Part shown: positions 11,068 through 21,542 of the stretch, piece by piece
Position numbering within the stretch: position 1 is the first letter of the stretch
How the letters are laid out: the number at the start of each line of letters is the position of its first letter
NCBI GenBank assembly: GCA_002633005.1
Contig: NMRA01000045.1
Coordinates: 987,552 to 1,047,551 of the forward strand
Length of the DNA: 60,000 nt
From: Phoronis australis
Lineage: Eukaryota; Phoronida; Phoronidae
Direction of reading: 5' to 3'
The notes under the pieces: generated by a model
What the model was told of the DNA's origin: nothing
Database searches by the model: none
What the model saw: only the letters and a program-made list of their open reading frames with translations
Made by a program: the position numbers and the translations under genes

Positions 11068-13671
11068 ATGTTGGCCGGTACAATAAAAAGGCGTCGACCT
11101 GTCAACAGTTTACGTCTCATCAGGTCAGAAAGAATTGAACGAGCTACCTATCTTAACAGAAAAGAGGCAAAGAAACTTGATTTTATTTTGAAGCAACTCG
11201 AGAGAGAGAATCATCGTCTGGCAACTACAACGCATAGAAAGAAAAAACACATAACTTTGCAACTTCTCCAATTGTACAGATCTACAGGACATAGCACGGA
11301 AGCTATACCGCTGCAGCAGGAAGATAGCTTTGTGTCAGATAGCATCCTCTCAACGAAACGATTCGATGATTGGCGACGACAGGAACGAGAATTGGAGTCA
11401 TTCTTAGCCAGAAGCAAAATTCCAAGTCAATCATTTTACAAACTTGAAGACACGGATTACAAAAGTGTACCCTGTGTTTTGAACTTGAAAGCGAGTGACT
11501 ATGACTTTGCTATACCAGACTGGTTCGAAGAAAAATGTCTGACACCTCCAAATAAGCAAATTGATGTTTTTAGTTGCTTGAGACACGATGAATTAGTAAA
11601 AAATTTACGAGACAATTCGTCCAAAAATTGCATGACAACATTTCCAGGAAACCAGTGGAATAAATCTACAATAGAAGAGTACAAGAGAAGGGTTGTCGCA
11701 GCTAATACCCGCCATATTCATCATTTGTACCTTGAAGAAAACCGACAGACGAAACCTCTCTCCGCCGCCGACATTTTAAAATCTCGCCAAGAAAGCAAAT
11801 TGACCAGTGTGACTAACCCAAAGAGCACAGACTGTAAATATCAAATTAACTCGCGCGCCCGTATACAAAGGGTAAAAACTAGTAAACCAAGTACAAGGTC
11901 AAGCAATAAGTCTACTAGAAAGCGCTCGAAAACGGCACCAGCTGGGCGAATAAAAAAGACGACAGCCTCAGACATCACTGTGAGGTTACGTGGAGACCAT
12001 GATAGACCTCAAGAGCAAGAGGAAGGAAGAATACCTTCCGCTCAGCATGACCAAATGCGACAACGTAGTAACTTGTCGACAGTATCCATAACTAAGCTTG
12101 AAACAACGAAAGAAAAAGAATTGTTGCAGTTTCTAATGAAGTCATTCAGGCAAGCGACGTCCCATCCTCACCCTCCAGATTTTTCCCACAGTAAAGATTT
12201 AGGTACGCCTGGAAATAATAACTTGATTCGCACGCGTTCCTCAGAAGTGACAAAGCTCATGCTAAATTCTTTGAAAGATGCAACATTCCAAAACCACGAG
12301 CCCGGTATTCAATTAAGTAGCGACCCCATAACGAAGGTGACAAAAAGCAAGATTGAGAAACCGGACACATCGCAAGTTCTTCTGAAGTCGATGAATTATT
12401 ATCTCCGTAGTCGCTCCGCGCTAAGTAGCATGTCATGCGAGTCCACGAATGAGCACGACATTCCATCGCCAATGCAACTAGATGTAGACAAGAATGACCA
12501 ATTAGATGCACCAGAAATGTTGGCGGATATAAAAGAGGATGGGGACGAATACTCCGAATCCAACCTGACGTTGCAATCGTTTCAGTGTAATCAATCACCC
12601 CATCCAATGACAGATCAAGAGAATCGTTTTCCAAATAAATCAGAAACGTCAAAAAGACATGAAGACGGTAAAGTCAAGAAAGACGAACTCGTTTCGCTAC
12701 CTAAACCGGTTGATGACGCTTCTTCTTCGCAGTGTCAGACTGACTCACAATTGAGCAATTCCTCACAGCATGTTTCTAATACAAAAGAACGTGGCAAACT
12801 GGCCAGAGACTTAAACAGACGAAATATCTTCAAGTCCGCGGAATCGCAAAAGAATTATCACGTAACTGGTGAACAGCACAATGACGTGTCGCCGAGGTCG
12901 GCGCACAGTCGAAGACTAGGAACTCCTGACACGATAGTTAGGAAAGAGAGAAAGAAGTGTGTGACCAAGCTACTATCACACCATACTCCAATAAGCGTAC
13001 GAAGTAACATCTCAGAGTCTTGTCTAAATCAAAAAACAAGCAAAAAACACGACTCGAGCGAGATGCTCAAAACATTCAGTCACGCGACAAGTTTACACGT
13101 TCGACGAAATCCCAGACCTTTCAGTCAAACCGAGTTGCTGCAGTCTCGACCTACAGGTCAGCAGGCAGCTAGTTCAGAACTTTATTTGAGGGATAACGAA
13201 TTCGAGAATGAAGACGATTCCACCTTTTCCGGTTGTACTAGCGACACAAGTTATTGTACTAATCCGTACCCAGTAACACCAAAACGAGAAGAACCTCGAG
13301 ATCGAGCTTTCATGACGTCAATAATGGGAGGTAGACATCTTTACAGTGAACGGGATTTTTTAAGCAGCAAAAATAAAATGAAACACAGGCAAAAAGACTT
13401 GGCACATAAAGCCCCTCTCGACAGCGCGACAACGTCAATCAGTAACGTTCGTAAAAAGGGCGTTCAATCGTCACTTTTCAGACAAAAACGGTTAGAAAGT
13501 TTGGTATCAGCAAATAAGGACAGCCACGAGAGACTTATGGACGAAGTAAGGAAACAAACTAATATTGAACTGTCCGCCGTAATGACTTTCGCCAAACTCC
13601 AGAGTTCTAACTTGTTTAAAAGACAGTCGGCCGCGAGGTCTCAAAACTGTGTTGTCAAATTAAATGACTGA
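11068..13671 (+). CDS. Uncharacterised single-exon gene, paralogue of 3107-4708
   Basis: An uninterrupted frame of 867 codons from ATG to TGA. Such length without introns, next to heavily split genes, is striking. I do not recognise the family. Conserved blocks shared with the 533-aa neighbour are at residues 9-115, 164-245 and 817-851. The longer middle (about 280-800) is polar, rich in Ser, Lys and Arg, and probably disordered. It contains a basic patch (STRKRSKTAPAGRIKK) that aligns in position with HKRKRLLARVDK of the neighbour. It also holds a degenerate motif several times: SFRQATSH, SLKDATFQ, TFSHATSL; the neighbour's SLRDASVK is similar. There is no signal peptide, membrane helix or zinc-binding cysteine pattern. 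Inference: a nuclear or structural protein family expanded locally by tandem duplication or retrocopy. Whether it is expressed is unknown. Confidence 0.8.
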   Translation: MLAGTIKRRRPVNSLRLIRSERIERATYLNRKEAKKLDFILKQLERENHRLATTTHRKKKHITLQLLQLYRSTGHSTEAIPLQQEDSFVSDSILSTKRFDDWRRQERELESFLARSKIPSQSFYKLEDTDYKSVPCVLNLKASDYDFAIPDWFEEKCLTPPNKQIDVFSCLRHDELVKNLRDNSSKNCMTTFPGNQWNKSTIEEYKRRVVAANTRHIHHLYLEENRQTKPLSAADILKSRQESKLTSVTNPKSTDCKYQINSRARIQRVKTSKPSTRSSNKSTRKRSKTAPAGRIKKTTASDITVRLRGDHDRPQEQEEGRIPSAQHDQMRQRSNLSTVSITKLETTKEKELLQFLMKSFRQATSHPHPPDFSHSKDLGTPGNNNLIRTRSSEVTKLMLNSLKDATFQNHEPGIQLSSDPITKVTKSKIEKPDTSQVLLKSMNYYLRSRSALSSMSCESTNEHDIPSPMQLDVDKNDQLDAPEMLADIKEDGDEYSESNLTLQSFQCNQSPHPMTDQENRFPNKSETSKRHEDGKVKKDELVSLPKPVDDASSSQCQTDSQLSNSSQHVSNTKERGKLARDLNRRNIFKSAESQKNYHVTGEQHNDVSPRSAHSRRLGTPDTIVRKERKKCVTKLLSHHTPISVRSNISESCLNQKTSKKHDSSEMLKTFSHATSLHVRRNPRPFSQTELLQSRPTGQQAASSELYLRDNEFENEDDSTFSGCTSDTSYCTNPYPVTPKREEPRDRAFMTSIMGGRHLYSERDFLSSKNKMKHRQKDLAHKAPLDSATTSISNVRKKGVQSSLFRQKRLESLVSANKDSHERLMDEVRKQTNIELSAVMTFAKLQSSNLFKRQSAARSQNCVVKLND

Positions 13672-13672
13672 A

Positions 13673-13678
13673 AATAAA
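13673..13678 (+). terminator. Polyadenylation signal of the 867-aa gene
   Basis: AATAAA begins two bases after the TGA stop, implying a very short 3' UTR. A second AATAAA lies near 13875. The first is unusually close to the coding end. Confidence 0.45.
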
Positions 13679-13699
13679 GCACTTCTGAGTTCAACCTCA

Positions 13700-15599
13700 G
13701 GTTTTACGCAACTTCTTATTTAAAGCTGCATTTCGCGCTTTATTGTAGAGGGCTAAAAAACGAAAATCGTATCAAGCATTTCATTCTCATTAAACCAGCC
13801 TCAAAATACTCCTTACCGCGATATGATTCTATTGCCGTTGTCAACAAGACCACGGAAATCATCAGCAACTAAAAAATAAAACGCTTCAGAGTTTTTTGTG
13901 GTTGGTCAACCTACAAATTGCGAGTTCGTAAATGACGCTTGCAAGTATTTTGACTTGAGTTGGTAAGGATTACTATGAGGCCGATTTAATGAAAGTAAAA
14001 CGCCTTAGTCAATTTCGAACACGGCGAAATGTAGCTTTAAAGTATCTGGTTTCAAAAATCAGCACTCTCAAATCAATCCCTACAACCCTTCCAATGTACC
14101 CCAGACGAATAAACGTAACCGTTATCTGTAGTGCAACGTATTTGGCTTGGGAATTGGCTTTAGATATGTATTTAATGCTTGCTAAGGGCAATTTGGATGT
14201 TTAATGGTGACGTATCTGCCACCAACATGACACGATTTGGACCTACAAACAGAAATAGAAATGCACAATCGGATTTTTTCCCATTCAGGTAACCACGGGG
14301 CAATTAAGCATTTTTTATCAAAATTATGTTTTAATTAATCGGTATGGTCCAACAACGGTTGCATCCACTGTAGGCTTCCAGGGAGTTGAGAAGGATTACA
14401 ATGACCAGGTTCATGGCCAGGTAATGTCGAAATGCTCAGTAATATACAGCACTATATAAATCTGTCATAACTGTTACTAGTGATCTTTAATTTTGACATT
14501 TTAATTTCATTTGACTGGGTCCAAAACGTAAAAACGACGTTACACTAAACAAGTGAATACGACCTCGGATTGAAGACAATAGACAGAAAATCGTAAACTG
14601 ACACCATGAACGATAAAGATGTCATAGCTGTCTCTCCAGTCTTTTTCATATGATCATTTATTACCAAGTTTCGTCATACAATCTTCATAATATTATTAAG
14701 TTAACTCGAGTCAACAAACTATCAGATGATGAACACTAGTAGGCCTACATCATGAATTCCCACTGACTGGTGACACAGATATATTTTCACAACATTTAAA
14801 GCCGCGGCTATAAACCATGTGTTCAAAACATCCCTTTCTTTACAGCAACATTTGCTCTTCCAAAGCAACATTTATTTGAATTGGAATCAGTGACAAAAAA
14901 TCACATGGAATTGCCCCGACAGCCGTACTGCCTTAGCGACTGAGGCTAACCAGACGTGACAAAGAACTATGACATGGCGCTAACGACGTGCCAGTTGTTC
15001 TAAAGCTTACAAATTATTTCTATTCAGGGTAAAGACCAAGATGAGACCAACTTTACAACAGTAACCGGTCTAAATCAAAACTTGTTCTTTTTTGACAGAA
15101 GGTGGGTTTATTGTCCATTTGAATTGACGTGGGCGCATGAATCATGATTTACCTGGAGCACAACTAACCTGGATCCCAGCGCTCACACTCTGACGTCACG
15201 GATAGCGTGTGAGACGACCCCAACCAATCTAGAGGGTCTGTGCAGCAGACAAGAGCACAACCACCAGGTAGCGAGACCATCTCGTCCACGAGTTGGAGAT
15301 AATCTGATCCGGTCAAGAAAAAAATCCACGCTCTTGTTGGCTTACGAAGTATGACCTGTTACTGGTTCCTTCGGACTAGCTAAAATATATTTCATGTAAA
15401 TCACAAGTCCCTGCGACAGACCCAGACAAACTACCGATTGTACAAGTTCGTCGGTAGGCCGATGACTAATAAGTTAATCCAAATAGGTAGTATGTCTTGT
15501 CAAAGAGGCAATGAATTATTTGAAACTGAATTTCTGCTAAGTATAAGATAACGAATGTTTTATCTTTAAATGCTACAAAAGTAAGTTGTATATCAAAAA
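13700..15599. other. Intergenic, nothing recognised
   Basis: Lies between the plus-strand intronless gene and the 3' end of the minus-strand YqcI/YcgG gene. A small hairpin (TCACAC...GTGTGA arms) sits near 15180-15215. No coding exon with matching phase was found. Confidence 0.4.
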
Positions 15600-18500
15600 T
15601 CACAAATTAAACACACGACAAGATATTTCATCGTCCTTTCCCTCCCACCAAATAACAGATTCGTTACTATTTCGAACTGGCTTAACTATTTCCTCAGCCA
15701 TAGGATAGGAAGATGGTTCTCTCACGTCGTAACCACGTCCAGCCTCTCTAAAGGCAATTCGTATCCTGTCGCGAACAGTGTTAGGATTGTGCCAGTTCGT
15801 GAAAGACGTATCCGGCGGCAGGTCATGCCTAGCAAACGACACTTCCGGTTGGAATAAAACGAAACAGGCGTCACTTTCAAAGCTGTATCGGGAACTAGTT
15901 TCGGGATAACAAGGTGCAAACGTGGTTATAAAGAACGTCATCTTGTTAAACTCGAATACCCAGTTCCTACTCCTGATGTGTCGGTGCATACAATTGCTGT
16001 TTCCAGGATCATTATCCGACAGGATTTTTAGAAGTCTCCTGACTCCAATGCCCAGCATCTGAAACCAAAAACGTACGGTAAATAGAAGCTTTCCCCACAA
16101 TTGATTATTCGGTGTCGGTCCGAAGCAGCGAAAATTAAACGCGAGACAGACGCTCGCAGTATTGTCGGGCAAGATCATATTTTACGGAAAAATCCGAGTG
16201 GCACTGAAATATTTCAGGACAGTGCTATGTTCTAGAAGCTGCACCCAGAAAAATCGCCTGCAACAGATGTTCAGATTGAGGAGCAAAAAGCCGGACTTGC
16301 CATCCCAATTTAACTTGACGTTAAACTTTAAAGCTGTTATAAAATTCGTCTTCCGTCAAAAATTAACACACAGTTTGAAGCTTATTGTAGGTCTTGGGAA
16401 GATGTGACAGTTTCCTGTTTCTAGAGATCAGCTTCCCGTTCAGTAATAGGACCTCGCTAAAAAGCAAGACTTCGCGAGACTACGTGAGATATTTCCGTGT
16501 AATTTACCGTAATCGTTCGGGTTAACGCCCTGGGCGGTTAAATTGGCGAATCCAAAAAATCGGGGGAGGGCGGTTAACCGAGCAGTGGGCGGTTAAATCG
16601 AAAATCCATCTAAAGTAGGGGATGGGCGGTTAACTGAGCTTGGGCGTTAACCCGAACGATTACGGTAAGTGGTAACACGTGACTCAAGCTAGATTTTAGC
16701 TAGGTCCTAGCGTTACTGAACGCACGCCAGGTTAGTTTCAAGTATAGTAGCTTATCACGTGGGGTCATATTTTACGCGCCGACGTCAATGATGCTTTCAA
16801 GCACTACAGAACTATCAGTTCTTCTGTACATTACAAATTATTCCTCGTCAGTACAAGGGTCAGGTTAAAGTCAATTATATAGCAGAAATGGTAGTCTAAA
16901 TCATCACATATGCAATACCAAAGCGACCACTACTAGACGGTAAACGCTTATGCTTATTTATATACAGATGTGTCTACATGGTAAAACCATTCAAAAAAAT
17001 TGGGAATCAAGACGTACCGGTACGTCATCGTATCCGTAATAGAAACCTATTTCTTGACTTCATGAAAATCCGTTAAGGAATACAGACACAAACGTAAAAA
17101 ACATAATTGCCACTATACGGTGCACAGTATTGTAGTGGGATCGGTCCGATGTCGCGCTCATGATAAAACGCTTGAAAATAATAAAGATGACCACTAGATG
17201 GCACAGAAAACACCGAAAATGAAAAGGCGTTGTCTCTGAACAATGAACACATATTTGTCGAATTTCAAGAACATCCGTTAAGGAACTGAAGATTCAGAGG
17301 CAACGGTGAAGAAACTAAAATAGCCACAAGGGGGCTGGGGGACATCGGTACTAGATCAGTCCGAAAGTCGTCCGGCATCATCCGTTGACGCAGGGACATC
17401 GGTACTAGATCCGTCCGAAAGTCGTACCGTATCATCTGTTGACGCAATCATCGGAAAAAAATATACGACACATTTCTCAAAGCGTGTTTAAAATCGAAAT
17501 TAATATCAAAAACAAAAAAATACAACATTGGGTGACAAAAAATGGACTCAGGAAGATTCAGAGACAAATGTAAAAAAACTAGGCGGCACAGCGGCAGTCG
17601 GATCTGCCAGGAAATCGTCGTCATTCGTTTCTGCTTCATAAGATAACTTTTGTCAAATCTCATTAAAAGACCCTGCAAAGGGTTTAGCACATACAGTTGC
17701 GGACGCCCAGACAGAGATGGTAGCAATATGCGACTGCATACGTATATGTAGCAGCACATAAAAAGTTAGTTCCTTTGACGGCAGAAGGCGGCATTGACCG
17801 TCAGCCACTTTACTTCAAAAGAACCTGGAAACAAAACGAAATTTTTCCAAGTACCTGAATCTGCCTTTTCCAAAGCCTTACCTGTGGTGATCCTCCGAAT
17901 AATGTGCCCGGAAGTTCAAAAACAAATCCGTCCACACACATTCGGGAGCACAGTGACGAAAAATAGACAAATGTTGGCAACGTCTTTGTAACATTTAGCT
18001 CTACAAAAAGAAATCATACACAATTTTCACAATGAAATGAATCCAATATACTTATAAATTTCGAGCATGTATTTTTGGTTGACCAACACACTTTTACCTC
18101 ACACAAGGTGACCATTCACGGTAGTTGCTCTGACGTATTACGTTACCAATCGCTTAGGAAATCCCAAGAGGTGCGCCTAAGCGGAACGGGAAAAAGAAAT
18201 TCAAAGCAAATCCAATATTGTGTTCACCAATGCAAAGCTGTTAGAGTGCACACAAAACGTTCGCTAGTCAGGAGGAATAGCGACAGAAGGCAGAAAGTAA
18301 ACCAACACATCCCAAAGGTCTCATGCGATGTTCCTATTAGCACGCCCCGTGTGCATAGCACCAAAAATGTGAGACACCCTGACCCAGCTCCTGTTGATAT
18401 GCATAAGAAATTCAGTCAAATACTAAACCAAACGACATCTAGTAATAACTAAACTAAAGTCGATAGAGTGAGCTTGTAAAGATCCAGTATTCGATTAAAT

Positions 18501-19422
18501 TATTCTTCGTATACCTTCGAGAAGCTGGTACATACATTACTCAGGAATTAAAAGCCCATGGTTAGGGGGCTAGAATTACAAGTGGCTTAGAACATGTGCA
18601 CATCCGCCAGAGGCCTTGTTATGTCTGTGGGGCACAAGCGGATTTAGCCATGGTACGGTACACCTCCAGACATGATCGAAACGACGCGAGCATGACATTT
18701 CATTGTAGGATTACAGCGACCGCTTATACTTCGGACAATCCGGTTGTTTCCCGTTCGCGCGAATCATAGACGCAACGTCAGGGTTGAGAACAATGACTCT
18801 GAAAATGTCTGTCTACAAGTAAACAGACCTGCAGCAAGAGGTTATGGGGAAGTGTTACCAGTCTCGATTAGGGGCAGTTTAAAAACCTTGATGGCGATGG
18901 ACTCAACCAAGACAGTCATTCTGTCTTTACCATCGAACGACTAGCCTGGGCTGTACCTAAGCGACAAACTAACCATACATCTAACCCTGCGTAGATCTCC
19001 CTGCACCAACAACAAACCTCTAGCTAATGAACTCGAAAATGAGCCTGACGATTTTCCCCTTTCTCACTGTACGTGGTTCATAGGCCAATGTAAACATTTT
19101 ATCTAGATTAAGTTTCGTTTAATCATGGAAAGGCAGGCCTGCTTACCAAAAGACAGGTGCTCGTTCCAAGAGACAGAAGCCCAGAGTCTCGAATTTTTGG
19201 CAAAAATACACTCCGACCGATGTTTCAGCTGCTCAAACTTCGCCAGGACTTCGCAGTTTTCAGCATCGTACATAACATAGTTTAACACTTTCTCTTTGAT
19301 AGTATTATGCTCGTCCCGATCTAAATGGCATAACTCTGTGAGTTTTATGTATTTGAAAGGATTTTCTCGGCGACTGTTGCTCCCTTTACCATCTGTGTGT
19401 CCGTCAACAGCAAACAAGGTGA
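15600..19422 (-). CDS. YqcI/YcgG family protein (5' exon missing)
   Basis: Three minus-strand exons join in frame: 19147-19422, 17882-18000 and 15600-16058 (stop TGA at 15600-15602). Acceptors are TTTTCAG, TTTTTGTAG and TTTCAG; donors are GTAAGC and GTAAGG. Phases fit (1, 1, 0, end). The supported part is about 284 codons. Family hallmarks seen: an ECIFAKNSRLW segment near the PC-x-x-x motif of the family, WVFEFNKMTFF, TFAPCYPETSSRYSF, FVLFQPEVSF, then RDRIRIAF and a Tyr-Asp pair. Known of the family: mostly bacterial and fungal; some bacterial members are annotated as haem-dependent N-hydroxylases, so an oxidative role is possible but only inferred. The first exon, which must end in phase 1, was not found. 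The introns hold MITEs and repeats. Confidence 0.72.
16431..16730 (+). mobile_element. Single-arm copy of the 910-1204 foldback family, interrupted by a nested MITE
   Basis: CTTCCCGTTCAGTAA, CCTCGCTAAAAAGCAAG and CGCGAGACTACGTGAGATA repeat the left arm at 910-985. The match resumes after an insertion (16504-16668) with ACACGTGACT and GCTAGATTTTAGCTAGGTCC, ending GCACGCC where the full copy has its centre. It lies in the last intron of the YqcI/YcgG gene. Confidence 0.75.
16504..16668. mobile_element. MITE with 27-bp perfect terminal inverted repeats
   Basis: The 27-bp end at 16504-16530 (beginning TTACCGTAATCGTTCGGG) is the exact reverse complement of 16642-16668. Total length is 165 bp. The inside carries repeated GGGCGGTTAA units (near 16532, 16570, 16587 and 16624). 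A TA dinucleotide at the ends would suit a Tc1/mariner-type target, but that is inference. The element split an older foldback element, which gives the order of insertion. Confidence 0.85.
16860..17640 (-). repeat. Degenerate repeat array related to 33280-33720
   Basis: Recurring words (CATCCGTTAAGGAA, GATTCAGAG, AACGTAAAAAA, GATCNGTCCGA) return at irregular spacing. 17340-17445 holds a clear 54-bp direct repeat (GACATCGGTACTAGATC twice). The segment with TTCATGAAAATCCG, a nearby ACAGACAC and CCACTAGATGGCAC matches the reverse complement of the array near 33.3-33.4 kb. It lies in an intron; no coding function. Confidence 0.55.
17191..17204 (+). promoter_or_regulatory. CTCF-like core motif in a repeat
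   Basis: CCACTAGATGGCAC fits the known animal CTCF core pattern CCASYAGRKGGCR at every position. It lies inside the repeat array at 16860-17640. A motif match alone does not show binding. Confidence 0.35.
18001..19146 (-). other. Intron of the YqcI/YcgG gene
   Basis: This separates the exons at 19147-19422 and 17882-18000. It contains an unassigned 125-codon plus-strand frame (18075-18452) that is rich in Arg, Lys and Ser and resembles nothing I know. I treat it as non-coding. Confidence 0.5.
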
Positions 19423-21542
19423 CTGAAAATAAAAAAAAATATTGTTTTCTGTGCACAAATAACGTATGAGTTGAGAACGTATAGCTTACATCATGTATCA
19501 ACACTACCAAAGTCACTGTCATGAGTACCAATCGGTTAGTGTGAATAACAATATTAGGATCCGGCACTATCATCCTTAAGATACAGGGAGCGTCAACCTA
19601 GGGTCTGTTTTTCTGGAATTGGGGATTTAATACACGAACGGTTAGCGTTTCAAACCTTTACCACGGACCAAAGAACAATATCACAGGCAAAGATGGACTA
19701 GAGACCGTAATAGTCACGGGAGGAGATCCCGGCGTTACTACTCGATCTCCAATTATTTAAGTAAAAATTTTTTGCGGTACAATTTAAAAAAACTACCGCA
19801 AGAACTTACAGCACACAAATTTCTGTGCTACAGTGGATTTGGCAGCACTGCTGTAGTGGTAAATTAGAGGCAAGTAGGCGCCCAAAGCCCACCGTATCGC
19901 CATGAGCATTGAATTTTAGAAGTTCATTGAATTCGCAAAACCTCATAAACAGGTAAGCCTATTTTTGACTCACGAGTGGATATTTACTTCGAGTCTGCAG
20001 TGGCGAATCTAGGCAGATGTCACAGAAAAGGGGTCCAACGACACATATAGGAAGGCAAAGGTCCAAGTACATTCCAAGCGGTCTCTGAAGGGGGCCCAAA
20101 CACAATTATAAAGGAAAATAGACGCGTAACGCCCAGAAACGATATGCTGGCGGCATTTTTAGTCGCACGTGGGGTGTGTCCTCGGGGCCCTTCGATCGTC
20201 CGTTGACTATCCAATTCATTTCGATGAATCCTCGTTCACATTCAGTACGCTGTACTGCAAGGAAGACTCGATAGTGCATAATGTAAAAAGATGGTCGGCT
20301 GCGCCTACATCCCACTATAACGTAACTTGGCGGTGCGTAGGCGCTACGTTCAAATGCCAAGAGGTCGTTCTGCGTCCAGTATACGTGAGCCTACGCGCCC
20401 CACTACAGCACTGCATTGTACTGCGTGGTGAGTGTACCTGTGAACGATGTTTGTACGTCGCGGTGTAGTCAGTTTCAGGCAGGTCAGGTATGGTTCATTG
20501 GCAGTGTTCGCAAAGTGGACCCGGCGAGTGGAGTTTATTGAATCAAACTTTCTCGACTCTGTGATAAACTCTTTTTTTGCAAATTGGCAAATAAATTTGG
20601 CTGACTTCGCTTCACTGCGTAAAAATCTTGGCAGCACTCGTGTGAATAATAGGTTGTCCCACCAAGCATGTCACAATTGTCACATACAACACTGCCCCCA
20701 GACGAGGGCCAAGAACGAAAAGGACCGTCAGTACTGCTCTTATAGTTGCAGCCCCTCAGCCGGGTGGACTCACCTGTATGCAGCGCAGCATCCGGCCACC
20801 ACTCATAAACAATTAACGAGCCCGTAGTATACGGCGTAAGCCTAGGCTACGTTAGCCATTACACATGATATACAGGTGGGGCACTGAGCCTGGCGGACTC
20901 TCACCAGCCTCTCAGTGCTGCCCAGTACGACGCGGACAAGACTCATTAACCTCTCAGAGCTCAGTGCCTAGGACGGCGGACTACTAGAGACTCGCCAAGT
21001 TTGGGGCCTCCCGCCGATCGTTTAGCCTCAATTTGAGTAGGCCGCCGCATTTCAAAAAAGTGACTTGTTTTGTATTCCATCTGTTTCAATTTGAAACAGG
21101 TTTACATACAACATGATACGTACCTAGCAGCATAATGAAACTGAGAATAGACTGCCAAGTTATTTCAACAGAAGCGGCCACGAAAATCACCGCAGCTACG
21201 AGTCGTACAATTATAACAACCCTTCTGACCATTATGGGTTACAAGTTTCTACAAAAAGCTGCATCCAAATATCGTCCTCTGTCATTCAACTCCATTGCTT
21301 CATACATATGGAGTAGGCCTAGTACATTCGCCGGCGTCAGTCCCCGAGTCCTCAAGCTTCCACGGAAGCATAGTTTGTCAACTTCCGGGTTCACGAGGGC
21401 TCTCCTCACAATGAGATAAATTTGAGCCCGAACAAACGGATGATGGTCATGAGAACTTCATTTACAATGATTTATATTGTAAATAAGCCATGAATCTTAT
21501 TATTTCAGTACTCTGAAAGGTACCAAGAGATTTCAGTTGTCT
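19423..21542. other. Between the YqcI/YcgG and ACOT7-like genes
   Basis: The missing first exon of the minus-strand YqcI/YcgG gene and the promoter or upstream first exon of the plus-strand ACOT7-like gene should both lie here, so the two genes are divergently arranged. I could not identify either. The region 20100-21000 is richer in G+C and CpG than its surroundings, which would suit a promoter region, but I see no specific element. Confidence 0.4.

Noticed and set aside
18075-18452. 125-codon plus-strand frame in the YqcI/YcgG intron
   Set aside because: I considered a retroelement integrase tail, but no motif order supports it.
19430-19573. Possible first exon of the YqcI/YcgG gene with ATG and a GAT|GTAAGC donor
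   Set aside because: The frame from this ATG ends in phase 0, while the next exon needs phase 1; in phase 1 a TGA precedes the donor.
20106-20637. Two adjoining minus-strand frames of 84 and 95 codons
   Set aside because: No splice connection, no recognisable motif, and CpG-rich sequence favours chance open frames.
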